DNA of 64,000 nt from Lysinimonas soli (GTDB lineage Bacteria > Actinomycetota > Actinomycetes > Actinomycetales > Microbacteriaceae): positions 1 through 64,000 of the forward strand of contig NZ_JBHSMG010000005.1 of NCBI RefSeq assembly GCF_042655435.1. Direction: 5' to 3'. The translations under genes were made by a program, and so were the position numbers. The notes below the pieces were generated by a model. It saw nothing but the letters and a program-made list of their open reading frames with translations, had not been told where the DNA came from and did no database searches. Below, in pieces: positions 8,413 to 17,275 of this stretch. Position 1 is the first letter of the stretch, and every line of letters begins with the position of its first letter.

Positions 8413-10025
8413 GGCGAGCCGACGAGCGCGGGACCCGCGCGCTCCTGCCGATGTGCGGCGAGCACCGCGACGCGGATCACCCATGCGGACCAGCCCGCCA
8501 CCACGAGAGCGAACAGAACAAGGAGCGCGACCCAGCCGAGGGGAGGCTGCCAGCCACGCGCGTGGACGATAGCGAACAGCGGCGCATTCATTCCCACGAT
8601 GTACCGGTGGAGCGCGATGAAGAACGCCATGATGCTGAAGACCGCGAGCAGCGATGCCGCGATGACGGTGACCCGCACCGAGAGGAAGTCGACGCGGGGG
8701 CTTCGAACATTCGACAGAAGCCACCCTCCGATCACGGGAACGGCGAGGTAGAGGAATATCCCGTAGCGTCCCTGCCAGATGATCCCGGTTTGATGCACCG
8801 AGTAGCCCTGGACGAGGATGGGCACCGCGAACGCGGCCACGAGCAGCAGGATCATGGTCATCGCACCGCGTCGCCCCGTGGCCATGGCAGCCAGAACCAC
8901 GACGAGTCCGAATGCCAGGTAGAAGAACGCGTAGAGCGAACCCGGAAGCCAGGTGTCCAGCCAGCCGAACACTCCCGCCGCCTGCTGGAAGTATCCCGAG
9001 GTGTTACGAAAGGTGTTCCAGACACCCTGCAGGAAGCTCCCGCCGACCAGGGGCGCATCGGTGGCGCCCGCCTGGCCCGACAGGCTCCCCGTGGCGAGGG
9101 TCCACCCGATCGAGAAGATGCCGGCGACCGCGACCACTCCGATCGGAAGATAGCTTCGGCGGGTCATCAATACACGCTTGGCCGCACCCCATCCGACGGT
9201 TGCCACGCTGATCGCCACCACGATCACGAGCCAGAGCGGACCAAGGGAACGGGCACAGGCCAGCAACGAGGCTGCGATCACGACCAAGATCCAGAGCTGA
9301 CGACGCGATAGGACGTCACGATCATCGGGATCGGCGCGGTGGCGGGTGAACAAGCGGATCAGTCCGATCCACAAGGCGGCGGACGCCGCGATTTCAAGCC
9401 CTTGCGGGTTGATCATCGCCGCCAGGTACGAGACCATCGGACTCGCGAGGAAAAGCAGGCCGGCGGGCATCCATCGGGATCGCTTTGACGCCATGCCCGC
9501 CGTGAATCCCCATGCGAGCAGCGCCGCCGAGAGCAGCGCGCTCACGAGACGCATCGCCATGATGCCGACCGAACCGCCGAAGATGAGGCTCGGCCACCCC
9601 ACGAGGTAGTAGTAGATCGGGTTGTAGCCGCTCACCCATGTCGCGAAGTAGTTCTGACCGTTCGCGTCGCCGAGCTGCGCCTTGCAGTCCGCGGACACGT
9701 CGGGGTGGGCCGCGAAGCAGATGATCTGCGGGCTGTAGCGGTACGAGTCGGGAAGATCGACGACGGGATACGCAGCACCGACCCGCTGGTGACCGGTGAT
9801 CTCACCACGGAGTTGAGCGATCGCCTTGGTCGCGTGAGCGGTCTCGTCCGGGCCCGACAGGATGGGACTCGCCAACGCCCACAGGGCCGACATGGCCGCC
9901 AAGATGAGGAAGGTGGGAACGAACACCCGCCAACCGACGAATGGCCCACGAGTCGGCCGACTCGAGTCGGTCGTTCTCGACTCCTTGAGCTGCGGGCCGG
10001 TGCCTCCCGACGCGCGCGAAGTCAT
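8409..10025 (-). CDS. DUF2142 family polytopic membrane protein (GT-C-like)
   Basis: The 538-residue protein has a short charged N-terminus, then about twelve hydrophobic helices. The first periplasmic loop contains LASPILSGPDETAHATKA, a hallmark of DUF2142 proteins (a conserved acidic PDE/DD motif after helix 1), followed by a Cys-containing loop (IICFAAHPDVSADC). The fold resembles GT-C enzymes that use polyprenyl-phosphate sugars outside the membrane; that function is inference. A second DUF2142 gene occurs at 24643. It is divergent from the ABC permease gene with only about 25 bases between the starts, so both would need nearly leaderless transcripts. Confidence 0.8.
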   Translation of the reverse strand: MTSRASGGTGPQLKESRTTDSSRPTRGPFVGWRVFVPTFLILAAMSALWALASPILSGPDETAHATKAIAQLRGEITGHQRVGAAYPVVDLPDSYRYSPQIICFAAHPDVSADCKAQLGDANGQNYFATWVSGYNPIYYYLVGWPSLIFGGSVGIMAMRLVSALLSAALLAWGFTAGMASKRSRWMPAGLLFLASPMVSYLAAMINPQGLEIAASAALWIGLIRLFTRHRADPDDRDVLSRRQLWILVVIAASLLACARSLGPLWLVIVVAISVATVGWGAAKRVLMTRRSYLPIGVVAVAGIFSIGWTLATGSLSGQAGATDAPLVGGSFLQGVWNTFRNTSGYFQQAAGVFGWLDTWLPGSLYAFFYLAFGLVVVLAAMATGRRGAMTMILLLVAAFAVPILVQGYSVHQTGIIWQGRYGIFLYLAVPVIGGWLLSNVRSPRVDFLSVRVTVIAASLLAVFSIMAFFIALHRYIVGMNAPLFAIVHARGWQPPLGWVALLVLFALVVAGWSAWVIRVAVLAAHRQERAGPALVGSP

Positions 10026-10030
10026 GCGTT

Positions 10031-10036
10031 TAGACT
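10031..10036 (+). promoter_or_regulatory. -10-like box TAGACT upstream of the ABC exporter genes
   Basis: TAGACT fits the actinobacterial TANNNT -10 pattern and lies 14 bases before the ATG at 10051, giving a leaderless or near-leaderless transcript. No recognisable -35 is present at normal spacing, so the call rests on position only. Confidence 0.3.
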
Positions 10037-10050
10037 ATCTGGCTAGGCGC

Positions 10051-11019
10051 ATGGCCCCCCTGAACGAAAAGACACCCGTGGAATCGACGACTCTCGAAGA
10101 CCAGCGCAAGCAGGAGCGAGAGCATCACATCGCCGATTCGCCTTTCGTCGATGTCGGCAGGAAGCCGGGGTTCTTCCGCGGAACTCTCGGGTCCCTCTCC
10201 GACATCTGGACGTTCCGCGAGTTGCTCGGCCGGCTGGTCCGCCGTGAGATCAAGGCCCGTTACAAGGACAGTTCGCTGGGCATCGTCTGGAGTCTCTTCC
10301 GGCCACTCGTCCAGCTGCTGATCTATTTCTTCGCGATCGGCAAGATCCTGGGCGCGGCGAAGTCAGTCCCCGACTACGCGATCTTCGTGTTCATCGGCTT
10401 GTCGATCTGGACGCTCTACGCCGAGACCATCACGGGCAGCACCATCTCGATTCTGAACAACGCGGGTCTGATCAAGAAGATCTACCTTCCGCGCGAGATC
10501 TTCCCGCTCGCCTCCATCGGCAGCGCGTTGGTCAACTTCGGCGTCCAACTCGTCGTCCTTCTCGCGGGCATTCTCATTCTCAGCCACTTCAGGCTGAGCT
10601 GGGACCTGCTGCTGGCACCTGCCGCATTCATCATGATCCTGACGTTCGGCACCGCCCTCGGCCTGCTGTTGTCGGCTCTCAACGTGTATCTCCGCGACGT
10701 GCAGCATTTCGTCGAGATCTACCTGATCGTGTTCTTCTGGGTGTCTCCGATCGTCTACCCGATCACGGCCGTCCAGCGCGTGCTCCAGGGCAACTGGCTC
10801 GAGCAGATCTACCTGGCGAACCCTGTCACGATGGCGGTCATCGCGATGCAGAAGGCGCTGTGGTCCGGTGGCGCGAGCGGCACGGGAGCCCTTGCGCAGA
10901 CCTGGCCGGACCACCTCCCGCTCCGTCTTCTCGTCGTCTTCTTGGCGAGTCTCGCCCTTCTCTGGATCTCGCAGCGCATCTTCGCTCGGCTCCAGGGCAA
11001 CTTCGCGCAGGAACTGTGA
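10051..11019 (+). CDS. wzm: Polysaccharide ABC transporter permease (Wzm-like)
   Basis: The 322-residue ABC2-type permease has a cytoplasmic N-terminal segment, the amphipathic entry IWTFRELLGRLVRREIKARY with KDSSLGIVWSLFRPLVQ typical of Wzm/TagG proteins, then six hydrophobic helices and the FWVSPIVYP motif. With the adjacent ATPase it should export a completed undecaprenyl-linked polysaccharide across the membrane. An alternative ATG at 10024 would add nine residues and overlap the divergent start codon; I prefer 10051. The ATPase follows after four bases. Confidence 0.9.
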   Translation: MAPLNEKTPVESTTLEDQRKQEREHHIADSPFVDVGRKPGFFRGTLGSLSDIWTFRELLGRLVRREIKARYKDSSLGIVWSLFRPLVQLLIYFFAIGKILGAAKSVPDYAIFVFIGLSIWTLYAETITGSTISILNNAGLIKKIYLPREIFPLASIGSALVNFGVQLVVLLAGILILSHFRLSWDLLLAPAAFIMILTFGTALGLLLSALNVYLRDVQHFVEIYLIVFFWVSPIVYPITAVQRVLQGNWLEQIYLANPVTMAVIAMQKALWSGGASGTGALAQTWPDHLPLRLLVVFLASLALLWISQRIFARLQGNFAQEL

Positions 11020-11023
11020 TCTC

Positions 11024-12247
11024 GTGACCGTACCCACGATCGTCTCCGTCTCGGACGTCTCGAAGAGGTTCACCCTTCACCGTCACAAGTCGCTCAAGGA
11101 GCGGATCGTCAACCGCGGAACCGAAAGGGCCCACCGCGAGGACTTCTGGGCGTTGCGCGACATCAGCTTCGACATCCCGTCCGGGAGCACTCTGGGCCTC
11201 GTCGGCCACAACGGCTCCGGCAAGAGCACCTTGCTCAAGGTGATCGGCGGCATCATCGAACCGTCCTCGGGAACGGTGAGACGGCGGGGCCGCATGGCGG
11301 CGCTGCTCGAGTTGGGTGCTGGATTCCATCCCGACCTCACCGGGCGCGAGAACGTCTACCTCAACGCCGCGATTCTGGGACTCACACAGAAGGAGATCGA
11401 TCGTTACTTCGACGCGATCGTCGACTTCTCGGGTATCGAACCCTTCATCGACACGCAGGTCAAGTTCTACTCGTCGGGGATGTACGTTCGGCTCGCATTC
11501 GCGGTGGCCGTGCACGTCAACCCGGATCTCCTGCTCGTGGATGAGGTGCTCGCCGTGGGCGATGAACCTTTTCAGGCCAAATGCATGGACAAGATCGAGG
11601 AATTCCAGCGCGAAGGCCGAACCATCGTGGTCGTCAGCCATTCGGCGGCGCAGGTCGCACGTCTGTGCGACCGCGTCGTGGTGATGAATCATGGCGAGAT
11701 GGTCTTCGACGGCCCGCCCGCGGATGGCCTGCACGTGCTTCGATTCGGTTACGACGAGCAACGTCGCATCGACTCCCTGGGCGAGGAACTGGCGCTGGGG
11801 TCCAATTCCCACCAGAATCCCGCGATGATCACCGACGTTTCGATCGTCTCGGATCAGCCCGCCGACAAGAAGTCAGTCGCGACCGGCGATGACATGCGGG
11901 TCTCGTTCTCGTACGAACTGACCAAGTCGCACCCTCCGCTGGTCGCCGAGATCTCGATCGAAACTCCCGAGGGCGAGCCGATCTACCGGTTGAACACGGC
12001 CGACACGGCAACGGTCATCCCCGACACGGCGGGACAGCACGTGATCGACTTCGCCTTCGCGCGCGTCCCGCTCGGCGTCGGAGAGTACTCGTTACGGGGC
12101 AATCTCGAGACCCGAGAAGGCGTCTCGCTCGATCGTTCGCTGTCGTCCTCGTCCTTCTCCGTGACGGGCGCCGTGCCCAGTACCGGCTACCTCACGATGG
12201 ATGTCGAGGTCGCGACGCGCTCCGATACCTTGAACCCCACAGGGTGA
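11024..12247 (+). CDS. wzt: Polysaccharide ABC transporter ATPase with C-terminal Wzt-type domain
   Basis: The 407-residue protein has a complete nucleotide-binding domain: Walker A GHNGSGKST (residues about 60-68), Q-loop region, signature YSSGM, Walker B LLLVDEVLAVGD and the H-loop VVVSHS. Residues about 265-407 form a beta-rich tail resembling the Wzt_C carbohydrate-binding domain, which in E. coli O9a reads the polymer's terminal modification before export. The tail implies that the exported chain carries a recognisable non-reducing end. The start is GTG at 11024; a longer upstream frame overlaps the permease gene and is not credible. Confidence 0.9.
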   Translation: MTVPTIVSVSDVSKRFTLHRHKSLKERIVNRGTERAHREDFWALRDISFDIPSGSTLGLVGHNGSGKSTLLKVIGGIIEPSSGTVRRRGRMAALLELGAGFHPDLTGRENVYLNAAILGLTQKEIDRYFDAIVDFSGIEPFIDTQVKFYSSGMYVRLAFAVAVHVNPDLLLVDEVLAVGDEPFQAKCMDKIEEFQREGRTIVVVSHSAAQVARLCDRVVVMNHGEMVFDGPPADGLHVLRFGYDEQRRIDSLGEELALGSNSHQNPAMITDVSIVSDQPADKKSVATGDDMRVSFSYELTKSHPPLVAEISIETPEGEPIYRLNTADTATVIPDTAGQHVIDFAFARVPLGVGEYSLRGNLETREGVSLDRSLSSSSFSVTGAVPSTGYLTMDVEVATRSDTLNPTG

Positions 12248-12297
12248 CCCCCTGAACTGGCGGCAACCCCACTAGTCACATTCACCACTCCAGCATC

Positions 12298-12303
12298 TAT
12301 GCT
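12298..12303 (+). promoter_or_regulatory. -10-like box TATGCT before the lipoprotein gene
   Basis: TATGCT matches TANNNT and is 30 bases upstream of the ATG at 12334, which has a strong Shine-Dalgarno GGGGAGGGA. No clear -35 is seen. It lies in the 86-base gap after wzt, the first sizeable gap in this plus-strand run. Confidence 0.35.
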
Positions 12304-12333
12304 TGATTTCGTCAACGGCTCGGGGAGGGAACG

Positions 12334-12786
12334 ATGACATCGTCGCGACGCACCCGGTTGACCGCTGCGCTCGTGCTGTCGTGCACCCTGCCCCTCGTCC
12401 TGACCGGCTGCTTCGCGGGTAATCCCACGTCAGTCGATTCGCTCGCGCAGACATCATCGACGCCAGGGCCGAGCGCACCTCCCAAGATCGCGGCCCACAT
12501 GACGATTGCGAGCGTCGACGTCGACGGCAAGAACGTCACGGTGTCCGGCTACGTGAGCGGCATCGTCCAAAACAAGGGCACGTGCACCTTCATCGCCACG
12601 AGCGCGGCGACGAAGGCCACCGTCGAGATCGCAGGTACTGCGGTGTCCAACGTGACGACCACTTCGTGCGGAACGAAGTCGGAGCCGATCGGCTCGTTCT
12701 CGAAGGGCAGTTGGTCTGTAGAACTCCGCTTCGCCTCGCAGGACCTCGAGGCCACTTCCGAACCTCTCGCTCTGGAGATCCCATGA
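12334..12786 (+). CDS. Small secreted lipoprotein of unknown function
   Basis: The 150-residue product has an N-region RRTR, a hydrophobic core and a lipobox LVLTGC, giving lipid-anchored Cys27. The mature part starts with a Ser/Thr/Pro-rich linker (residues about 28-50) and a compact beta-rich domain with two cysteines (CTFIA and TTSCG) that could form a disulfide. No family is recognised; the fold could be an Ig-like or bacterial FxLYD-type module. It has a strong ribosome binding site and overlaps the next gene at ATGA (12783-12786), so the two secreted proteins are probably co-produced. Confidence 0.75.
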   Translation: MTSSRRTRLTAALVLSCTLPLVLTGCFAGNPTSVDSLAQTSSTPGPSAPPKIAAHMTIASVDVDGKNVTVSGYVSGIVQNKGTCTFIATSAATKATVEIAGTAVSNVTTTSCGTKSEPIGSFSKGSWSVELRFASQDLEATSEPLALEIP

Positions 12787-15080
12787 CCGTTCGTGCAACT
12801 CTGGCTGCGGCGCTCGCGATCGTGGTCGCCGCAGGACTCATGACCTTCGCGTCTCCGCAGATCGAGTCGGCAAAGGCCGCCGACAGCTCGCAGTTCGACC
12901 CCGGCAACATCATCAGCGATGCGCTCTTTTACAACAACAACGCGATGGGATCGGCCGCGATCCAATCCTTCCTCGTGTCCAAGGAACCCGGCTGCACCAG
13001 TTCGTACGCCTGCATGTGGAACTACGGCCAATCCACTCCGGCGATGGCAGCGTCGAGCTACTGCTCCGCGATCGCCGCCACCGGAGTGATGAATGCCGCC
13101 AACATCATCTTCACTGTCGGACAAGCGTGTGGCATCAGCCAGAAGGTTCTGCTCGTGCTGTTGCAGAAAGAGCAGGGCCTCGTTACAGCGACGGCACCCA
13201 CCTCTCGGAACTTCACCTACGCGACCGGCTTCAACTGCCCCGACACCTCGGGGTGCGACCCGTCGTACGGAGGGTTCTTCTACCAGGTCTACTACGCGGC
13301 GCGGCAATTCAAGATCTACCAGGCCCACCCGACGAGCTTCAACTTCCAAGCCGGGCGGGTGAACAACATCCAGTTCAATCCCAATGCGGCGTGTGGCTCC
13401 AAGTCCGTCTTCATCCAGAACGCTGCCACGGCAGGCCTGTACGACTACACGCCGTACACGCCCAATGATGCGGCCATGAGCAACCTCTACGGCACGGGTG
13501 ACGGCTGCAGCTCCTACGGCAATCGCAACTTCTGGGCCTATTACACAGACTGGTTCGGGTCCACGACGCTGGGGACGAGCCTGGTCCGCACCAGTATCGA
13601 CGCAACGGTCTACCTGGTGTCGGGCACGACGAAGTACCCGGTCACGTCGCCCGCCATCCTGGCTGCCCTGTTCCCGCTCGGCCAGACGGCGACCGTCTCG
13701 CAGAGCTACCTCGACAAGTTCACGACCAGTCACGCGGTTGGCCGCAGCCTCCGGGGCCCTGACGGAAGCATCTACTTCTTCGACGCTGGAATCCTCCTTC
13801 CGTTCACCTCGTGCACTCAGGTGACCGACTACGGCGCCAGTTGCGACCCGTCCAGCTACACGCAGTTGACGGACGCTCAGATCAAGTCCTTCTACCCCGG
13901 CCCGCTCGTCACGCCCGTACTCGGCACGACGAGCGGCACCCGATACTGGATCACCGGCGGTACCAAGCGGGAGATTCTCGACAACCAGTCTCAGGCGGCA
14001 GCGGGGCTTCCCGCGGCGATGAACGTGCTATCCGACAACGCGGTGGCCGATCTTCCCTATGCCGCTCCGGTCGTGCGCGACTCCGTGTTCATCGGCCAGA
14101 AGGGCACCGCCACCGTCGACTACTTCCAGACGAATGCGCTCTACCAGGTGAGCGGAGACCCGGCCCAGCTTGGTGCAACGAGCCGACTCGCGGGATCCCT
14201 CAGTTCTTCGAGCCTCGCTTTGCTCCCCGCGGGGACAGGGTCGTTCTCGGGCGCCGTCACGGCGCCGGGCGACAGCCGCACCCAATTCCTCGGAGCAGCC
14301 GGGCGTTACGTGTGGCCGGCGGGAGTCGGGGGATTCTCGGGAACCGGCGCCTTCGCGGCGAGCCAGACCCTTATTGACAGCTACCCCGTCGCAGGCACCA
14401 TCGCGGTGGGCACCTTCGTGATGGCCTCTGGGAACGCGACCGTGTATGTGGTCACCGCCACGTCGCTCAAGCCGATCTCGTCCTGGTCTTCGCTCCTGTC
14501 CCTCTCGTCGACTCCCAACCCGACGATTCTGACCGTCCCGGCCGCCGCTATTGCGGCTGCTGCCACCGGACCGGTCGCCCTGACCGCCGGCTCGCTCGCG
14601 TACTCCCCGGGAAATGCGACGGTCTACTTGATCAACGGGCTCACCGACAAGATCCCGGTGTCGAGCTTCGACATGACGAGTCAGGCGGGAGTCACCGCTC
14701 TGGCGCAGTTCCCGGTTAGCCAGCTTGAGGCCTACCCGACGAACCCCTCGATTCTGGGATTCGGCTACGTCTGCGGAACCACGAAATACGTGGCGGCGGC
14801 GGGCAGCCTTCACCCGATCGCCGCCGCCGACCTTCCGAGGTTCCCGATCAGCTTCATCACCCTGGACTCCTACACCTGCACCCAGATGAAGATCGGAACA
14901 CCCGCCGTCATCTTCATCCGCACCTCCGATGGGTCGATCTACCTGCTGGACTCGGACGGAACGAAGCGCCCTGTCTCGTCTCTCCAGCGCTTCCTGTACC
15001 CCTTGAACGGCGTGAACATCGGCTACCTGCAGGTCAGCCAGAAGCTCGCCGATCTGATTCCCACCGGCATCCCGGCCTGA
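12783..15080 (+). CDS. Large secreted protein with lysozyme-like N-terminal region and C-terminal repeats
   Basis: The 765-residue protein carries a signal peptide ending near AKAADS (residue about 33). Residues about 35-270 are Cys- and aromatic-rich (SYCSAIAATG, LLQKEQGLVTA, FYQVYYAARQFKIY, NFWAYYTDWFGS). I associate this type with actinobacterial proteins often annotated 'hemagglutinin'; the KEQGLV and YGGFFYQV segments suggest a lysozyme or glucosaminidase-like fold, unproven. Residues about 275-765 are at least seven degenerate repeats centred on [VI]Y[LFV]x(3-5)K.P[VI]S, e.g. ATVYLVSGTTKYPV, GSIYFFDAGILLPF, ATVYVVTATSLKPI, GSIYLLDSDGTKRPV. It may be a wall-binding or polysaccharide-binding surface protein. 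The start ATG overlaps the lipoprotein stop. Confidence 0.75.
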   Translation: MTVRATLAAALAIVVAAGLMTFASPQIESAKAADSSQFDPGNIISDALFYNNNAMGSAAIQSFLVSKEPGCTSSYACMWNYGQSTPAMAASSYCSAIAATGVMNAANIIFTVGQACGISQKVLLVLLQKEQGLVTATAPTSRNFTYATGFNCPDTSGCDPSYGGFFYQVYYAARQFKIYQAHPTSFNFQAGRVNNIQFNPNAACGSKSVFIQNAATAGLYDYTPYTPNDAAMSNLYGTGDGCSSYGNRNFWAYYTDWFGSTTLGTSLVRTSIDATVYLVSGTTKYPVTSPAILAALFPLGQTATVSQSYLDKFTTSHAVGRSLRGPDGSIYFFDAGILLPFTSCTQVTDYGASCDPSSYTQLTDAQIKSFYPGPLVTPVLGTTSGTRYWITGGTKREILDNQSQAAAGLPAAMNVLSDNAVADLPYAAPVVRDSVFIGQKGTATVDYFQTNALYQVSGDPAQLGATSRLAGSLSSSSLALLPAGTGSFSGAVTAPGDSRTQFLGAAGRYVWPAGVGGFSGTGAFAASQTLIDSYPVAGTIAVGTFVMASGNATVYVVTATSLKPISSWSSLLSLSSTPNPTILTVPAAAIAAAATGPVALTAGSLAYSPGNATVYLINGLTDKIPVSSFDMTSQAGVTALAQFPVSQLEAYPTNPSILGFGYVCGTTKYVAAAGSLHPIAAADLPRFPISFITLDSYTCTQMKIGTPAVIFIRTSDGSIYLLDSDGTKRPVSSLQRFLYPLNGVNIGYLQVSQKLADLIPTGIPA

Positions 15081-15087
15081 GGCCGGG
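15071..15087 (+). terminator. GC-rich hairpin with the stop codon as its loop
   Basis: CCCGGCC (15071-15077) pairs with GGCCGGG (15081-15087) around TGA, which is the stop codon of the secreted-protein gene. There is no T-run, so termination activity is uncertain; a hairpin formed as the ribosome leaves is equally possible. Confidence 0.3.
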
Positions 15088-15104
15088 TCGCCGGTGCCCT
15101 CTTG

Positions 15105-15110
15105 TAGTCT
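15105..15110 (+). promoter_or_regulatory. -10-like box TAGTCT before the amino-sugar gene block
   Basis: TAGTCT matches TANNNT in the 84-base gap between the secreted-protein gene and the GT4 gene at 15165. A transcript starting just after it would include the 24-base palindrome at 15126-15149 in its leader. No -35 recognised. Confidence 0.3.
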
Positions 15111-15125
15111 GAGACGGCGAAGTGC

Positions 15126-15149
15126 GGCGGCCGGCCGGCCGGCCGCCGA
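15126..15149. repeat. Perfect 24-base GGCC-rich palindrome in the 5' leader
   Basis: Bases 15126-15149 are a perfect inverted repeat made of alternating GGCC steps with no loop. It sits between the -10-like box and the Shine-Dalgarno GGGAGGA of the gene at 15165. As RNA it could form a very stable hairpin immediately before the ribosome binding site; as DNA it could bind a dimeric regulator. Confidence 0.7.
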
Positions 15150-15164
15150 CTCGGGAGGAACATC

Positions 15165-16352
15165 GTGCGGGTGCTGTTCATCCACGAGGTGAGCTATGAG
15201 AACAAGGTCATCTACGAGATGCACGAGTTTCCCGAGCTCCTCGCGCTGCGGGGCCACGATGTCACGTTCCTCCAGTTTCCCGAAGGCTCGGGGCGCGCAC
15301 GTCGATCGGCGGCGTCCGACACTCGCGAGATCAGCGGACGGGCCTACCGCGATGCGCGGCTTCGACTGGTGACCCCGCCCACCTGGGGCGGTTCGACGCT
15401 CGAGCGTTTCGTCGCTCCGATCATCGATGTGCCGACGATCCGCCGCGAAATCAGATCCGGTCGATACGACCTGGTGGTCCTCTACGCTGTGCCGACAACC
15501 GGGTGGCAGGCGGTATCGATTGCCCGACGCGCCGGCGTTCCTGTCGTGTTCCGGGCACTCGATGTCTCGCACAAGATCCGCAACACGATCGTGTCGCGAC
15601 TGGTCCTGGCCGCCGAACGCTTCGTCTACCGCAACGCAACCCTGCTGTCCGCCAATAATCCGGCGATGGGCGAGTACTGCTCCTCGATCTCCGGACGAAC
15701 GGGACCCGTCGTGGTCAACCTTCCCCCTCTCGATCTGTCGCACTTCGCGCGGGAGCCCCGAACCGACCTTCGGGCGGAGCTCGGCCTGGATTCCTCACAC
15801 CGGGTCATCGTCTACATGGGCAGCTTCTTCAGTTTCTCGGGCCTCGACATCGTGGTGCGCGGCCTCGCTGCGGAGTTCGCCGCGCGGCCCGAACTGCGGC
15901 TGGTCCTGGTGGGCGGTGGGGAGCTCGATGAGGTGCTCCGGGCCACCGTCGACGAGCTCGGCCTCACGGAACGCGTCATCTTCACCGGGATCATCGACTA
16001 CCAAGACCTGCCGGAGTACCTGCGCATCGGCGACGTCGCGATCAACCCGTTCGAACCGGAGTTGCTGACCAACGTCGCTCTTCCGCACAAGGTGCTTCAG
16101 TACATGGCAGCGGGAGTTCCCGCCGTCTCGACGTCGCTCTCCGGCTTGCGCGGGGTTCTCGGCGAGGAATCCGGCATCACCTGGGTCTCGGGACCGGAGC
16201 AGCTCGCTGCCGTCGCGAGTTCGCTCGCCGCCGGCGACCCCGCCGACCTCGCGCGGATCTCGCGAACGGAACGGCAGTTCGCCCAGGCGACATTTTCGAA
16301 GGAGAGCGCCATCGAGTCATTCGAACGGACCCTGGAATCGGTGATCCGATGA
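15165..16352 (+). CDS. Family 4 glycosyltransferase
   Basis: The 395-residue GT-B enzyme starts at GTG with a clean GGGAGGA 7 bases upstream. It shows an N-terminal FIHEVSYENKVIYEMHEFPE donor loop, a central VYMGSFFSFSGLDIVVRGL that marks the start of the C-terminal domain, and a late segment VALPHKVLQYMAAGVPAVST (the E of the usual E-x7-E is replaced within this PxKxxEYMAxGxP-type motif, as in WbuB-like GT4 enzymes). WbuB-type transferases use UDP-L-FucNAc or related donors, which matches the amino-sugar genes downstream. The donor assignment is inference from context. Confidence 0.85.
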   Translation: MRVLFIHEVSYENKVIYEMHEFPELLALRGHDVTFLQFPEGSGRARRSAASDTREISGRAYRDARLRLVTPPTWGGSTLERFVAPIIDVPTIRREIRSGRYDLVVLYAVPTTGWQAVSIARRAGVPVVFRALDVSHKIRNTIVSRLVLAAERFVYRNATLLSANNPAMGEYCSSISGRTGPVVVNLPPLDLSHFAREPRTDLRAELGLDSSHRVIVYMGSFFSFSGLDIVVRGLAAEFAARPELRLVLVGGGELDEVLRATVDELGLTERVIFTGIIDYQDLPEYLRIGDVAINPFEPELLTNVALPHKVLQYMAAGVPAVSTSLSGLRGVLGEESGITWVSGPEQLAAVASSLAAGDPADLARISRTERQFAQATFSKESAIESFERTLESVIR

Positions 16353-17275
16353 GCGCGACATTGCCCTCGGTCCTCGTCCTCGGGGGGGCCGGAATGATCG
16401 GGCTCGGCCTCATGCGGCACCTCGCGACGCTCGGCATCGAGGTCGCCGGGACGAGCCGCGAACCCCAGGGCGCTCCCCCGGAGCTGCGTGACCGTCTCGT
16501 CCGGTTCCGGCTGGGCGCCGATGATCTCGCGGAGGTGCTCGCTCCGTATGGGCCAGGAGACCTGGTCGTCAACTCGCTCGGCTTGATCAAACACCATATC
16601 GACGACAACAGCGCCGCGGACCGGCGTGCGGCGATCGCCGTGAACTCCGCCTTCCCTTACGCGCTGGCGGCGCTCGCCGAGGAACGCGGATTCCGCGTCA
16701 TCCAGATCGTCACCGATTGCGTGTTCTCCGGGACGACAGGTGGGTACTCCGAGCAATCCCATCACGACGCATTCGACGTCTACGGTCACTCGAAGAGCCT
16801 GGGAGAGGTCCCGAGCCCGAACGTGCTGAATCTCCGTTGTTCCGTGATCGGGCCGGAACTCGACTCGCACGTGAACCTGCTCGAATGGGTGCTGTCCCAC
16901 CCGAGCGGCAGCACTTTCTCCGGTTACACCGACCACACGTGGAACGGGGTCACGACACTGGCATTCGCTCGAATCGTCGCGGGCGTTCTGCTCAGCGACG
17001 AGCCCCTCGCGGGCACGGTTCACGTCGTTCCCGCCGACCATGTCAACAAGTCGGAGTTGTCGTCGATGATCCTGCGCGCCTACGGCCGCGAGGGAGTCAC
17101 GGTCGAGCCTCGGCAGACGGGCACCCCGGTCGATCGCACCCTGACGACCATCGACCCGGCGCGCAACGAGCGCCTGTGGCGCCACGCGGGCTATCCGACG
17201 ATCCCTAGAATCGTAGAGATGGTCAGCGAACTGGCGGAACACGAGACGAGCGGGAACACAGGACAGGTGTCATGA
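16349..17275 (+). CDS. RmlD-like SDR, probable UDP-2-acetamido-4-keto-2,6-dideoxy-L-hexose 4-reductase
   Basis: The 308-residue SDR has the nucleotide-binding LVLGGAGMIGLGL, the catalytic Thr/Ser region IVTDCVFSG and YGHSKSLGE (YxxxK). It resembles RmlD more than the CapF/FnlB reductase and lacks the CapF C-terminal cupin. It lies between a GT4 and the 4,6-dehydratase/2-epimerase genes with 4-base overlaps on both sides. In the known WbvB-WbvR-WbvD route to UDP-L-QuiNAc, the middle reductase (WbvR) is an RmlD homologue, whereas the UDP-L-FucNAc route uses FnlB/WbjC. I therefore favour UDP-L-RhaNAc/UDP-L-QuiNAc as product. Stereochemistry needs enzymology. Confidence 0.75.
   Translation: MSATLPSVLVLGGAGMIGLGLMRHLATLGIEVAGTSREPQGAPPELRDRLVRFRLGADDLAEVLAPYGPGDLVVNSLGLIKHHIDDNSAADRRAAIAVNSAFPYALAALAEERGFRVIQIVTDCVFSGTTGGYSEQSHHDAFDVYGHSKSLGEVPSPNVLNLRCSVIGPELDSHVNLLEWVLSHPSGSTFSGYTDHTWNGVTTLAFARIVAGVLLSDEPLAGTVHVVPADHVNKSELSSMILRAYGREGVTVEPRQTGTPVDRTLTTIDPARNERLWRHAGYPTIPRIVEMVSELAEHETSGNTGQVS

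Noticed and set aside
15126..15149. 24-base palindrome as a terminator
   Set aside because: It has no loop and no T-run, and lies between a -10-like box and the ribosome site of the following gene.
14028..15743. 571-codon minus-strand open frame
   Set aside because: Antisense to the secreted repeat protein and the GT4; charged low-complexity translation without motifs.
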